Of a stretch of 19,489 nucleotides of DNA, positions 1 to 8,490 are shown in pieces; within the stretch, counting starts at the first letter, position 1; each line of letters opens with the position of its first letter. A program made the position numbers and the translations under genes. The DNA comes from Ramicandelaber brevisporus (Eukaryota > Kickxellomycota > Ramicandelaberales > Ramicandelaberaceae). The notes below the pieces were generated by a model. It worked only from the letters and a program-made list of their open reading frames with translations, did not search any database and was not told the DNA's origin. The stretch covers positions 4,628-24,116 of the forward strand of contig MU602788.1 of the NCBI GenBank assembly GCA_025201865.1. The letters run 5' to 3'.

Positions 1-438
1 TCGGGCTTACTATTAATTGACTGCAGGAATCAAGCTATTACAGGCTGATTCGTCGTGGGGTGAACAGCGACAGGTTGAGAAGTGCCTTGCATATATCTTG
101 CATATACACGAGGAACTCGATATGACATGACATCTCGTATCGTTGGATCTCATTTCAGTTTTCTTTCTAGCTCATCATATCGCACTCAAATTGTAGAGAA
201 ACTTGTCCATTTTTCGATTGGGCATCGGTTATTGTCTCTGTACCAACTTCTGGATGTGTGTTCTCTTTCTCTCTCTGTAACCGTCAGTGACACAGAGAGT
301 GAAACGTGTTTCTGCATTGTGCTGATCAACTTTTTCTTTTCTTTTCTTTTCTTTTCGTTTCGTTTCGCTCTCCAGGTTGCCTGTTCCTCTCTGTTCCACC
401 CCACTCCACTCCACCGACTCACTCCAGCTTGATAAGCC
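1..438 (+). promoter_or_regulatory. 5' flank and leader of the TRAP-alpha-like gene
   Basis: No gene was recognised here. The segment holds a tandem copy of TTGCATATA near 96-115, CT-rich DNA at 261-276, a TTTTC pentamer tract at 331-372 that ends in CTCTCCAG, and the pyrimidine-rich stretch CCACTCCACTCCACC just before the start codon at 439. The T/C tract ending in CAG looks like either a promoter pyrimidine tract or the 3' end of a 5'-UTR intron. No strong GTATGT donor was found upstream, so the intron reading is weak. Confidence 0.4.
331..372 (+). repeat. TTTTC pentanucleotide tract
   Basis: The direct read shows consecutive TTTTC units that decay into TTTCG units just upstream of CTCTCCAG. 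It is a pyrimidine-only microsatellite in the leader of the TRAP-alpha-like gene. Confidence 0.75.
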
Positions 439-1245
439 ATGCGCGTGTTCTCCAAGCTTGCCCAGGGCGTTACGATCGGTCTCGTAGCGCTTGCGACTGC
501 CGCCCAGATCGCGTTTGCCTCGTCCGAGCACTCGATTACTGCCACCGCCTCCTTCCCAGACAGCGAGTTCCACAACCTGTTCCGCGGCACCAAGAACCAC
601 ATTGTCATCAACGTTGACAACAAGGACCAGGTCCCGTACACCATCACCAAGGCCTATGGTCAGCTGCTTTCCCGCGAAGGTCTCGCTCCATCCGTTGATT
701 TCGGCACCGAGGTGCTGCGCAACCTCAATGTGCAGCTGTACCGCACCCGTCTCTCTGCCATGGGCAATGTCGATGTGAACTACAAGTTCTACGTCGACCT
801 GGAGCCAGGCACCGAGGCCCAGCTTGTTTTGCACCTCGGCTACACTGATAAGGATGGCAAGCAGCACTCCATCATTGCTCACAATGAAATCATCAACATT
901 GCCGAGTACGAGTCTTGGTTTGACCCACAGCTGTGGTCCATCTACCTTATGCTCATTACTGGCTTTGGCGGTGCTGCTTACTTTGCCTATGACACCTATG
1001 TTGCCAACCCCTCGACTGCCTCCGGCAAGGATAAGAAGAAGGCTGACGCAGAGGCAAAGGCGGCTGTTGCTGCCGCTGATGCTGGTTCCGATGGTGAGGG
1101 CGGTGCCAGCACTGCTGGCGCTGGTGGAGTCAAGAAGTCGACTTTGGACAGCTGGCTTCCAGACCAGCACAAGAAGTCATCCGGTGCTTCGCCATCTCAG
1201 ACTGCCAGCGGCGGTGCAAAGAAGAGAACCACCAAGACTAAATAA
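439..1245 (+). CDS. TRAP-alpha / Irc22-like translocon-associated ER membrane protein
   Basis: This 268-residue protein fits the signal sequence receptor alpha (SSR1/TRAP-alpha) family, represented in yeasts by Irc22. TRAP-alpha is an ER membrane subunit that sits beside the Sec61 channel and helps insert some secretory proteins. The layout matches a type I membrane protein. There is a signal peptide at about residues 1-27 and a lumenal beta-rich domain containing NLFRGTKN and VPYTITKAYGQL. One membrane segment starts at about residue 165 (LWSIYLMLITGFGG), and a basic, low-complexity cytosolic tail follows. The tail keeps an S-W-L-P motif at residues 238-241 ahead of a Lys/Arg-rich end, comparable to the SWIP-plus-basic tail of animal SSR1. 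Length is close to that of animal SSR1. The ATG at 439 opens directly into the signal peptide. No introns are seen. Whether the fungal protein works in a full TRAP complex cannot be told from here. Confidence 0.88.
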   Translation: MRVFSKLAQGVTIGLVALATAAQIAFASSEHSITATASFPDSEFHNLFRGTKNHIVINVDNKDQVPYTITKAYGQLLSREGLAPSVDFGTEVLRNLNVQLYRTRLSAMGNVDVNYKFYVDLEPGTEAQLVLHLGYTDKDGKQHSIIAHNEIINIAEYESWFDPQLWSIYLMLITGFGGAAYFAYDTYVANPSTASGKDKKKADAEAKAAVAAADAGSDGEGGASTAGAGGVKKSTLDSWLPDQHKKSSGASPSQTASGGAKKRTTKTK

Positions 1246-1489
1246 GTTATTTTATTTCACAATTCTTGTTTAATACCCATTGATCAATCAATTAGTCTAT
1301 CAATTTATCAATCAATTAATCTAATCGGAAATCGTCAAGTGACCTTTGCAACTAAAGAATGACGCAAATCCGATGCCTCCTTGAATTTAGTGTCATTTGA
1401 GCGCAAATTCCTTTCATTCCCCTCAAGTTTCATATTGCATCCATTCTTTATCCTGCACCAACAACTCTCCCGATAGACTTTATAACCAA
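1246..1489 (+). other. AT-rich spacer with ATCAATCAATTA repeats
   Basis: This 244-bp spacer lies between two co-directional genes. It contains imperfect ATCAATCAATTA repeats at about 1282-1325 and no open frame I can support. It should hold the 3' end of the upstream transcript and the promoter of the carboxypeptidase gene. Confidence 0.6.
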
Positions 1490-3244
1490 ATGTACCACCA
1501 ACAAGCCACTAGACCGCCACCGTTGCTGTTCACAGTGTGGCTGCTTATATGCTACTACTACTGCTGCTGCTGCTGTTACCACACCGGCGTGTTCGGTGCA
1601 CCAGCGGACATCCCAGCCAGTATCCCGTCGCATTCAACTCGATACAATGACCATCTCGTCATTCGTGTGTCAAACCCGCACATTCTCAGCAGCAAGTCGC
1701 TCGAGTTACTCGATGTGTGGAGCGAGCATGTTGCGCAGCATAGTGATGGTAGCGGCAATGCAGCCAGTACTCTGGACATCAATCTTCGACAAGGCGATTT
1801 AGACCACCTCCAACAAGAGTATGACAACAAGCTGCAATACACCATCATCCACAGCAACGTTCAAAATGTGATTGACCAGGAACGCAAGTCGTTTGTTAGC
1901 GCAGCCAAAAAGGTGAACACGCTCGTACCAAACATTTCTGGCCAGCGACAGCTCGCTAAACTGGTCCAAACTCGATCCCAGAAGTCCAGTTTGCTGCGTG
2001 CTGGAGAGTTTGGTGCCAATCTGAATAAAACGACAACAGCGGGAGTGGATAGTTTGTGGCATCTGGAGTATCATCCACTGAGCGAGATGGCGTGGTTCTT
2101 TGTCAACTTGGCGCAGAATTACTCGGACATTGTCAAATTGCAACCATCAATTGGAAAGACTGTGGAAGGTCGCGATATCTTTGCAGTGTTTATTGGTGCA
2201 AAGACATCGTACAAGGACGAAGTCAGTCAGCTGTCCGAATCCACGCAGCTGAAGAGTCGAATGGTGCCGTTCAGCTCCAAGCCTGATTCCACTGGTATTG
2301 CTGCTACTACTGCTGCTGGTTCTGCTACTGCTGCTACTACTGCTACTGCTGCTGGTGCCACCACTACCCCCGCTGCTGCAAACACTACTTCAACCGCAAC
2401 TACAAATCAATCATCCAATTCTGGTGTTCCGTCATCAACCGTTTACATCCAGTGTCTCCAGCACGCTCGCGAGTGGATCTCCGGCGCAGTTTGCACATAC
2501 CTGGCCGACGCTCTCGTCCGCGGCTACACTTCTCAGAACTCTCGCATCACATCCATTCTCAACTCCACCCAAGTTGTTCTCGTCCCTGTCATCAACGCCG
2601 ACGGCTACGTCTATTCCTGGGAAGTTGACCGACTGTGGCGCAAATCTCGCAAAGTCAATGACGACGGCTCAGTTGGCGTTGACACAAACCGCAACTGGCC
2701 GTTCCACTTTGGTGAGCAAGGAGCTAGCTCTCAAGGCTCGTCCGAGGTGTTCCACGGCTCTCGCGCTGGCTCCGAACCAGAGGTGCAAGCGGTGGTTTCG
2801 TTTTATTCGTCGCTGCCACGTAAAGTTGGAGCGATTGACATGCACGCCTATTCACAGTTGATCTTACGACCGTATGCGTTCACATCGTCTCCTAATCCAG
2901 ATGATGACAGTCTGAACAACATTGCGACCAAAATGGCTGATGCGATCAAGGGTGTGCGTGGCACCAAGTATGAGAATCTGGCGACGAATACGGGGCTGTA
3001 TCCGGCGAGCGGTGTGGCGGGAGATTGGTTTAATCAAAGAGAGCCAGATGGTAGTGGCGGATTAGGCGTTCATTCATTGACGATTGAGCTGTCACCAGCG
3101 GTAGGGTCGAATGGAGGTGGATTGGCTGGATTCCAATTGCCGCCAGAGCAGATTAGAAAAGTTGGTGCCGAAGTTACGGAGGGTATATTAACGTTTATCG
3201 AAGAAGCCGTGGCCCACCCGTTGAATTCTAATACTAAAGATTAA
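1490..3244 (+). CDS. Secreted M14 zinc metallocarboxypeptidase (procarboxypeptidase A/B type)
   Basis: The 584-residue product is an M14A-type zymogen that would trim C-terminal residues from peptides outside the cell or in the vacuole. The first in-frame ATG (1490) starts a hydrophobic signal peptide with a run of five cysteines. A propeptide follows, with spaced elements such as LVIRVS, LDVW and YTIIHSNVQNVI. The catalytic domain shows the zinc ligands H325 and E328 in HAREW, R401 in DTNRNW, H452 in DMHAYSQLILRPY and the general-base glutamate E533 in LTIELSP. All core catalytic motifs are intact. A low-complexity Ala/Thr/Gly insert of about 75-80 residues (nt 2205-2440) sits just before HAREW. 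In LYPASGVAGDW the residue equivalent to bovine CPA position 255 appears to be Gly, so neither classical A nor B specificity is implied. No intron is needed. The family is certain; the substrate is unknown. Confidence 0.92.
   Translation: MYHQQATRPPPLLFTVWLLICYYYCCCCCYHTGVFGAPADIPASIPSHSTRYNDHLVIRVSNPHILSSKSLELLDVWSEHVAQHSDGSGNAASTLDINLRQGDLDHLQQEYDNKLQYTIIHSNVQNVIDQERKSFVSAAKKVNTLVPNISGQRQLAKLVQTRSQKSSLLRAGEFGANLNKTTTAGVDSLWHLEYHPLSEMAWFFVNLAQNYSDIVKLQPSIGKTVEGRDIFAVFIGAKTSYKDEVSQLSESTQLKSRMVPFSSKPDSTGIAATTAAGSATAATTATAAGATTTPAAANTTSTATTNQSSNSGVPSSTVYIQCLQHAREWISGAVCTYLADALVRGYTSQNSRITSILNSTQVVLVPVINADGYVYSWEVDRLWRKSRKVNDDGSVGVDTNRNWPFHFGEQGASSQGSSEVFHGSRAGSEPEVQAVVSFYSSLPRKVGAIDMHAYSQLILRPYAFTSSPNPDDDSLNNIATKMADAIKGVRGTKYENLATNTGLYPASGVAGDWFNQREPDGSGGLGVHSLTIELSPAVGSNGGGLAGFQLPPEQIRKVGAEVTEGILTFIEEAVAHPLNSNTKD
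2296..2380 (+). repeat. GCT/ACT triplet repeat inside the carboxypeptidase gene
   Basis: Interrupted GCT and ACT codons encode an Ala/Thr-rich loop in the insert ahead of the first zinc-binding motif. The repeat stays in frame and looks like triplet-slippage expansion. Confidence 0.7.
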
Positions 3245-3809
3245 CTCTCACATTCGCTGAGTACACATCCAGTTTTCAATATCTTTTAAGTCAAAACAAA
3301 ACATCATTCATTCAGTCGAACAGACGTAAGCGAATTCATTGCTAAGATTACGGGTATCATAATACTCTGATTTTATCTATAGTGTACATAGTTTTAATAC
3401 ACTCATTCATTCATTCATTCATTAATTAATTAATTTTCTAGCTGCGATCACATGTAAATTATATTACTATTATGATAACATGCGAAAATCCAATTATTGA
3501 TTACGTGTTATCGCATTTCATCGTTATTTTCCGGAATGCGTCTAAATTAAAAAATTTTCTATGACTAACTCGGCGAAGGTTTCTACTCTGTCTTTTTTGT
3601 TTCCATTTTCCATTGCTACTCTTTCTGTTTTTGGCTTTTTTGGTTTTGTTTTTTTCTGTTGTTATTTTTGTTTTTTTGCTTTTTACTCTTTCTCATAGAT
3701 CAACAGCAACAACAAAAGCAACAACAGCAACAGCAGCAGTATTAATAGTAATAAAATAATAGTAATAGTAGTAGAAGTGGTAGCAGTAGTGAGAGAAATT
3801 ATTTTTGTG
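3245..3809 (+). promoter_or_regulatory. Spacer with CATT repeats and a T-rich tract upstream of the zinc-finger gene
   Basis: There is no credible coding frame in these 565 bp. The segment holds a (CATT)n to (AATT)n microsatellite at 3402-3435. A strongly T-rich stretch runs from about 3590 to 3698 and ends in CTCTTTCTCATAG, followed by a CAACAG-rich leader up to the ATG at 3810. The T-rich tract ending in TAG is a good splice-acceptor look-alike. A donor-like GTAAGC occurs at about 3327, so a 5'-UTR intron is possible but unproven. Confidence 0.45.
3402..3435 (+). repeat. CATT/AATT tetranucleotide microsatellite
   Basis: Repeated CATT units change into AATT units, read directly. The tract lies in the spacer downstream of the carboxypeptidase gene. 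Confidence 0.8.
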
Positions 3810-6407
3810 ATGACTACCAAACGGCCACTTGAAGATGGCGACGAGCTGGAAGTGCCAAACGGTAGAGCCAACAGAGTGCGTCTAGACAATGAAGTGGAAG
3901 CAAAAGAGCAAGCTGTCAATGTGAATACGAACTCTGCAGAGTTGAGTTCCGTTTCGCCGATCGTACCGTTTGTTGGAAATGGAGATGCTGATGACGCTTC
4001 TGTTGCTGTGTCTGACAATGATGATGATGATGATGATGATAACGACAATGACGAGAATGTTGCCAGCGCTGATAATGCACAAGGGTCTGGCCAAATGCAC
4101 TCCTTCGTTGCTGAACCATCAACAACAGTATCAGCATCAGCTTTAGGCTTGGACATGAGCATGCATGATGACTCTCGTCAATCCAGCACAGAAGCATTTG
4201 AGGATGGCGAGAATAGTGGTGGGTATAACAACGGCACACCTAGCGCTACTGCAACGACAGTCACAACACCAGGTGGAAGAAGCAGCGGTGGTAGTGGCGG
4301 CGGCAGCAGTAGCGTTAAAACAGGTAACAAGTGGCCACGTCCATGTGATGTTGAAGGATGTGGGAAGATGATCAAGTCAGACAACGACCTGATGCATCAT
4401 CGCAGATCTCACAAGACTGAATATACAATGAAGTGCGCTGGCGTTGATGTGGTATTCGCTCGTGAATCTATTGATGTGCCCTGGCCTTGTCCAGTTGATG
4501 GATGTTTGGCAAAGACGTTTAAATCTACAATTAGTCTGGAAAACCACTTTAGAGACGCACATGTTAAAAAGGTGGAGAATGATGATCAACAATCTGCTGC
4601 TGTTGCTGCTGCTGCTGCTGCTCAAAATCAAATTGTGAGGCACGAAACACCCACAATTGCACGTGCCACTCCAAGCAACAGCAACAGTAACATCGGCAGC
4701 AACAGCATTGGTGGTAATAGTGGCAGTGGCAGTGGCAGTGGTACTCAAACGCGCATTAGTACTAGTGCCGGTGATGGAGGAGCTCTTACAGGAAATGGAT
4801 ATTTGCAGCTGGATATTGGAGGAGTGGATTGTGGATATCATTTGGCAACTGGTGCATTTATCTGCAATGTATGCAGAGTTGTTCCAGAGTGTTTATTGAC
4901 CCATTTGCGTGAAAAGCATCAGCCAGATGATGAGGCAGTTATTTCAAATGATCAAATTCCAACTGAAGCAGTCAACGCAGGCTACGATCCAAATGGAAAC
5001 CAGCATGAGCACAATCCAAATCTCAAGCTAAACATTGATTTGGCAACGGGTAGATTTATAACCAATCACATTGATGTCATGAGTGGATTTAGCTGCTGCA
5101 GTTGCACATTTGCGACCACTGAGAAGAGCAGCACTTATGCCCATTCGTCTCTACATCATCGCGGCCAGCCCACTGCCTATCGTAGATCCATTGTCGTTAA
5201 GATCAAACCAATGGGGAGAGGCTATCTTTACTACACTCACTCCTTCATTGATGGTGCTAATAACAGTGCAAGCGTCGCAAACACTGCCTCTAGCAGTAGC
5301 ACCACTCCTAACGTAAAAGTGCTGCGCTTCTCAACACCTGGTAGTATGACACCAACAAGCGCTCTGAATGAATCGCCTCGTCTATCAGCAGCAGCAACCT
5401 CCAGTGCTACAAAGAGCCATTCTGCAGGAAACACTATTACTCCAACACGGTCTCACCAATCATTACCGCAACCAATGCCTCGCTTAGAAAATGGAAGACA
5501 AATTAGTCTCTCTGGCTCGTCATCAGCACGTTTCAATGCAGTCTGTTCCGCCGTTGACAGAATGCTGGCTGATGCCACTGCATTGTTGAATGGAGTTACT
5601 TGTGGATACACTTGTTCAGCCGGTCTGCAGTTATCAAGCTCAACACCAAGTGATCTCGGATACAATGTGCCAGGCTATGGTATCCACATGTCAACAGCCT
5701 GTGATGAAGAAGTTAGACAGTATGTTGGTCACTTGGAACGGGCTGCACCGCTTGTACACGCCGCACTCTCGGATGAGACAGCTAGCGCGTCATCGCCAGA
5801 GTACCGGACATTGGTTGACGGACATGACAGTCTGCTGCAGCTTATTATTTTGCTACTTGTCGTCACTGGAGGTTCGCTATCCATGAATGAGGCAGAGCTG
5901 GCGTCCATCAACGTCATCGACCTTGACAAACCTCGCAACATTTCACTATTTCATGGACTGGCTGTGTTGATAACGACTTCAGCTTCATCTTCATCAACGA
6001 CAGCGACTGCAATCCGTGTTTTGCCACATCCAGTCTCCCAGCTGTTGCTCGACTTTTTAACTTTGGTCAGACGGCCACTGGTTGACTCATTGCTGCTCAA
6101 GGGCAGTATGCTTCAAGTGCATTTGCTCAAAGCACTGCTCTGCTCGTCAGCCACATCAGCGTCATTGCAAACTGTAACCGCAACCTCAGCACTTGATCAG
6201 CTATCAGAAAAGTACTTTGGCGCCAAAGTGACATTGTACGAACTCAAGGGTATCCTGCATGATGTGTCAGCTCAGCTTGGCCATCAAAACAGGCAAGTAA
6301 CCCCAAACAGCATGCCATCTTTGTATGAGTTTGGAACTGCCTTTGAGTCTGCAAGACAATGGCATGAAATCCTTGTCAATCATGGCGCTTCCTCCCTTCA
6401 GCAATAA
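3810..6407 (+). CDS. C2H2 plus OrsD-like zinc-finger protein with degenerate recombinase-like C-terminus
   Basis: The product has 865 residues from the ATG at 3810; the frame upstream of it has only a GTG and then stops. An acidic low-complexity N-terminus contains a D/N run near residues 70-85. Two C2H2 fingers follow, with first cysteines at C179 (CDVEGC) and C227 (CPVDGC). An OrsD-like (DUF3505-type) pair begins at C341 in GVDCGYH, with FICNVCR and CLLTHLREKH. Its second half is MSGFSCCSC...HSSLHHRG from residue 424. Next come a basic/aromatic strand segment (IVVKIKPMGRGYLYYTH) and a Ser/Thr linker. A helical C-terminal region spans about 560-865. Within it, residues 673-762 (GGSLSMNEAEL, PRNISLFHGL, RVLPHPVSQLLLDFL) resemble the segment that follows OrsD fingers in fungal OrsD/RecQ-helicase proteins. 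No helicase part is present. It is a likely DNA-binding protein of unknown target, paralogous to the convergent locus at 6764-9068. Confidence 0.8.
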   Translation: MTTKRPLEDGDELEVPNGRANRVRLDNEVEAKEQAVNVNTNSAELSSVSPIVPFVGNGDADDASVAVSDNDDDDDDDNDNDENVASADNAQGSGQMHSFVAEPSTTVSASALGLDMSMHDDSRQSSTEAFEDGENSGGYNNGTPSATATTVTTPGGRSSGGSGGGSSSVKTGNKWPRPCDVEGCGKMIKSDNDLMHHRRSHKTEYTMKCAGVDVVFARESIDVPWPCPVDGCLAKTFKSTISLENHFRDAHVKKVENDDQQSAAVAAAAAAQNQIVRHETPTIARATPSNSNSNIGSNSIGGNSGSGSGSGTQTRISTSAGDGGALTGNGYLQLDIGGVDCGYHLATGAFICNVCRVVPECLLTHLREKHQPDDEAVISNDQIPTEAVNAGYDPNGNQHEHNPNLKLNIDLATGRFITNHIDVMSGFSCCSCTFATTEKSSTYAHSSLHHRGQPTAYRRSIVVKIKPMGRGYLYYTHSFIDGANNSASVANTASSSSTTPNVKVLRFSTPGSMTPTSALNESPRLSAAATSSATKSHSAGNTITPTRSHQSLPQPMPRLENGRQISLSGSSSARFNAVCSAVDRMLADATALLNGVTCGYTCSAGLQLSSSTPSDLGYNVPGYGIHMSTACDEEVRQYVGHLERAAPLVHAALSDETASASSPEYRTLVDGHDSLLQLIILLLVVTGGSLSMNEAELASINVIDLDKPRNISLFHGLAVLITTSASSSSTTATAIRVLPHPVSQLLLDFLTLVRRPLVDSLLLKGSMLQVHLLKALLCSSATSASLQTVTATSALDQLSEKYFGAKVTLYELKGILHDVSAQLGHQNRQVTPNSMPSLYEFGTAFESARQWHEILVNHGASSLQQ

Positions 6408-6763
6408 TGAAAAAATAAACAAATAAGTTGTATAATGTCCTCCCTATTTTTTTTTTAAACTTCCTTACTGTTTTGTGTAACTACATGTATTTGGTCATGC
6501 TATAGGTCCGTGTGGAAGAACTCCTGCTATCGACTTCTGTTGCGACTTTATATAACTATCACCGCATTGTGTTCGTACAGAAAAGGCGTGTAATCTCATT
6601 CTTTGATGTCGTGCACAAAAAGAATGATGTCTAAGAGATCGAGTGGATGAGATCTAAGAAGAAATAGATGTTAAATGGAAGTTTAGTCATAGCACGAACT
6701 TATGTGTTGGCTCAATTGTCGCTGAGGCCATGGAGGCTCTGCAGATACTGTTACTGTGCCCAG
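6408..6763. other. Spacer between two convergent zinc-finger genes
   Basis: This 356-bp spacer receives the 3' ends of both flanking genes. AATAAA-like signals lie at about 6411-6425 for the plus-strand gene. No open frame, RNA gene or repeat of note was found. Confidence 0.6.
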
Positions 6764-8263
6764 TTAATGTATATCGTCTTCATCACTGTAATCACTCAGC
6801 ACTAATTCATCGCCATCATCTTCAATATCACAGTCGTTATTGAAATGATTCGCTGAGTTACTTGGCTCGACACTGTTGGTGGTGGTTGTATCCAGTCGAG
6901 TAATGAGAAAACACATAGTTTGTGTTTTCGCAAAAAGCAACCGCAGTACAAGAGCCGGAACTGTCGATGGTTGTTTGCCTTTATGCTTCATGCGCTGATG
7001 CCTACTTCTAGCCTCTTTACTATAGCCACAATAACCACAATCCGGCGCAACACATAGCCAACCCTGAACAATGTCCTGATACTGTTGCTGATATGGCTGG
7101 CTTATTGCTGCTGCGAGATGCGAATTGCTGGTGTGCTGATTGATTTTGGGATCACTTCTAGCAATCCTGGCGCTCTCCGGTAGAATCGCATTATCAATCG
7201 ATTTCTCATCATATCCATGTTTCTGTTGTAAATATGTAAGCAGACATTCCGGTACCAATCGACATTCGTGGCAAATGAACACTCCAATAATACTGTGATA
7301 ACCACATCTAACATCACCAACGAAAAAATCATCCACATTTAAATAGCGAATGGTAGATTGCGCCCTCTTGACACCTGGCTGCTGCTGCTGTTTGTCGTCG
7401 TCTTCCATAGTAACACGCTTTTGTTTAATCGATGTGCAATGAGCCTTTAGAATATGATTGCGAATAGTATCAATTGTTTGGTATGTTGCTTCACATTCTG
7501 AAACTGGACATGTCCATCGATCATATAAAGACTGGCGGATAAACATGAAAGTCTTACCATGTACAGTAATCACAACTTCAAGTTTGTGTTCGCGCCGATG
7601 TTTGCTAATTTGATCAAGTGAGTTGAAAGGGCGCTCGCAATCAGGAAAATCACACTTCCATTGCTGTTTGTGATTGGATGCATCTGTGGTCTCATTTTGG
7701 TCGACACTATCTTCACTCTCATTTTGAATGTCCAATCCACTGTGGCTGTAGTCGAGCTTGTGCCGGCTCATTCTGTTGTTATTGTTTGTGGCAGAGCCAC
7801 TTGCTTGGCCAATGCGAGTAATGAGAAAGAACGAAGATTGTGTTTTTGATGCACAAAGCCTCAACACTAGTGAAGAGACAGTTGTTATCTGTTCACCTTG
7901 GTGAATTCTTCTTTTATGCTCTCTCTTACCAGTAGCGGTGCAACCACAATAACCACAATCCGGCGCAAGGCACAGCCAACCCTGAACAATGTCCGGATGA
8001 TGCTGTGGCTGATATGGCTGGCTAATTGCTGATGCGAGATGTTGGTTGCTGGTGTGCTGATTAATATTTGGATCGGCATTTGCAGTTACGGCACTTTCTG
8101 GTAGAACAGAGCTGTCAATTGACTTCTCGTCATATCCATTCTTCTGCTGTAAATGAGTAAGTAGGCATTCTGGCACCAATCTGCATTCGTAACAAATGAA
8201 CACTCCAACAGTATTATGATAGCCACAACGAACTCCATTCACATAAAAGTTATTGTTGTGAAC
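6764..8263 (-). pseudogene. OrsD/C2H2 zinc-finger protein, 3' part severed from its start by an LTR insert
   Basis: The frame is open from a stop at 8264-8266 down to the TAA at 6764, but it has no ATG until residue 158 of the ORF that begins with a GTG at 8242. In that numbering it contains OrsD-like pair a (VRCGYH at 4-9, FICYEC, then WLCLAPDCGYCG at 89-100) and a conserved strand segment near 125-142. A C2H2 pair follows (C197/C202 and C245/C250). OrsD-like pair b is at 311-420, with a second strand segment near 431-449 and an acidic C-terminus. Modules a and b are near-identical in places even at the DNA level. Each copy of the first OrsD finger lacks one expected histidine: N35 in a, Y337 in b. 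The region continues the frame of 8325-9068 exactly if the 241 bp of LTR plus one target copy are removed. It could still be expressed by splicing or from the internal ATG. Confidence 0.72.
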
Positions 8264-8490
8264 TTAGGCCGAAAGTGACCTAGAGTAAGGAACTATAGGA
8301 ACGGACGTGCAACTGTGGCCTCGATCAACACGCGAACGAGGTCTTGTGAACAATCACAGTTTGAACAATAATTAAAAGGAATGGGAACGTAGGTTGGTTA
8401 GGGAAAGAAAGAACGAGTGGGGAATAACGGGGCCGTGTCCGCCCAAATAAATCACGACCGTAGCGAGTCACATAACTCGCCCAGTCAACA
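8254..8490 (+). mobile_element. Solo LTR-like insertion (237 bp) with TTAT target duplication
   Basis: The element begins TGTTG and ends CAACA, the perfect TG...CA inverted ends of retrotransposon LTRs. It is flanked by TTAT on both sides (8250-8253 and 8491-8494). Read on the plus strand it has a TTAAAA-like box near 8370 and an AATAAA signal near 8446, the order expected of U3-R-U5. It interrupts the minus-strand zinc-finger gene. Removing it together with one TTAT restores a frame whose length matches the second, uninterrupted module copy residue for residue. TGTTG/CAACA ends are common in Copia LTRs, but those usually make 5-bp duplications, so the superfamily is open. No internal retrotransposon genes are present, hence solo. 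Confidence 0.75.

Noticed and set aside
229-1170. Minus-strand open frame of 313 residues opposite the TRAP-alpha-like gene
   Set aside because: It is an antisense shadow of a well-supported conserved gene, with no ATG-led domain of its own.
8255-8489. DNA-transposon (MITE) reading of the insert, with a 3-bp ATT duplication
   Set aside because: The terminal inverted repeats align only poorly beyond GTTG. The LTR reading gives a perfect 5-bp TG...CA end pair, a 4-bp duplication and an exact-length match to the paralogue.
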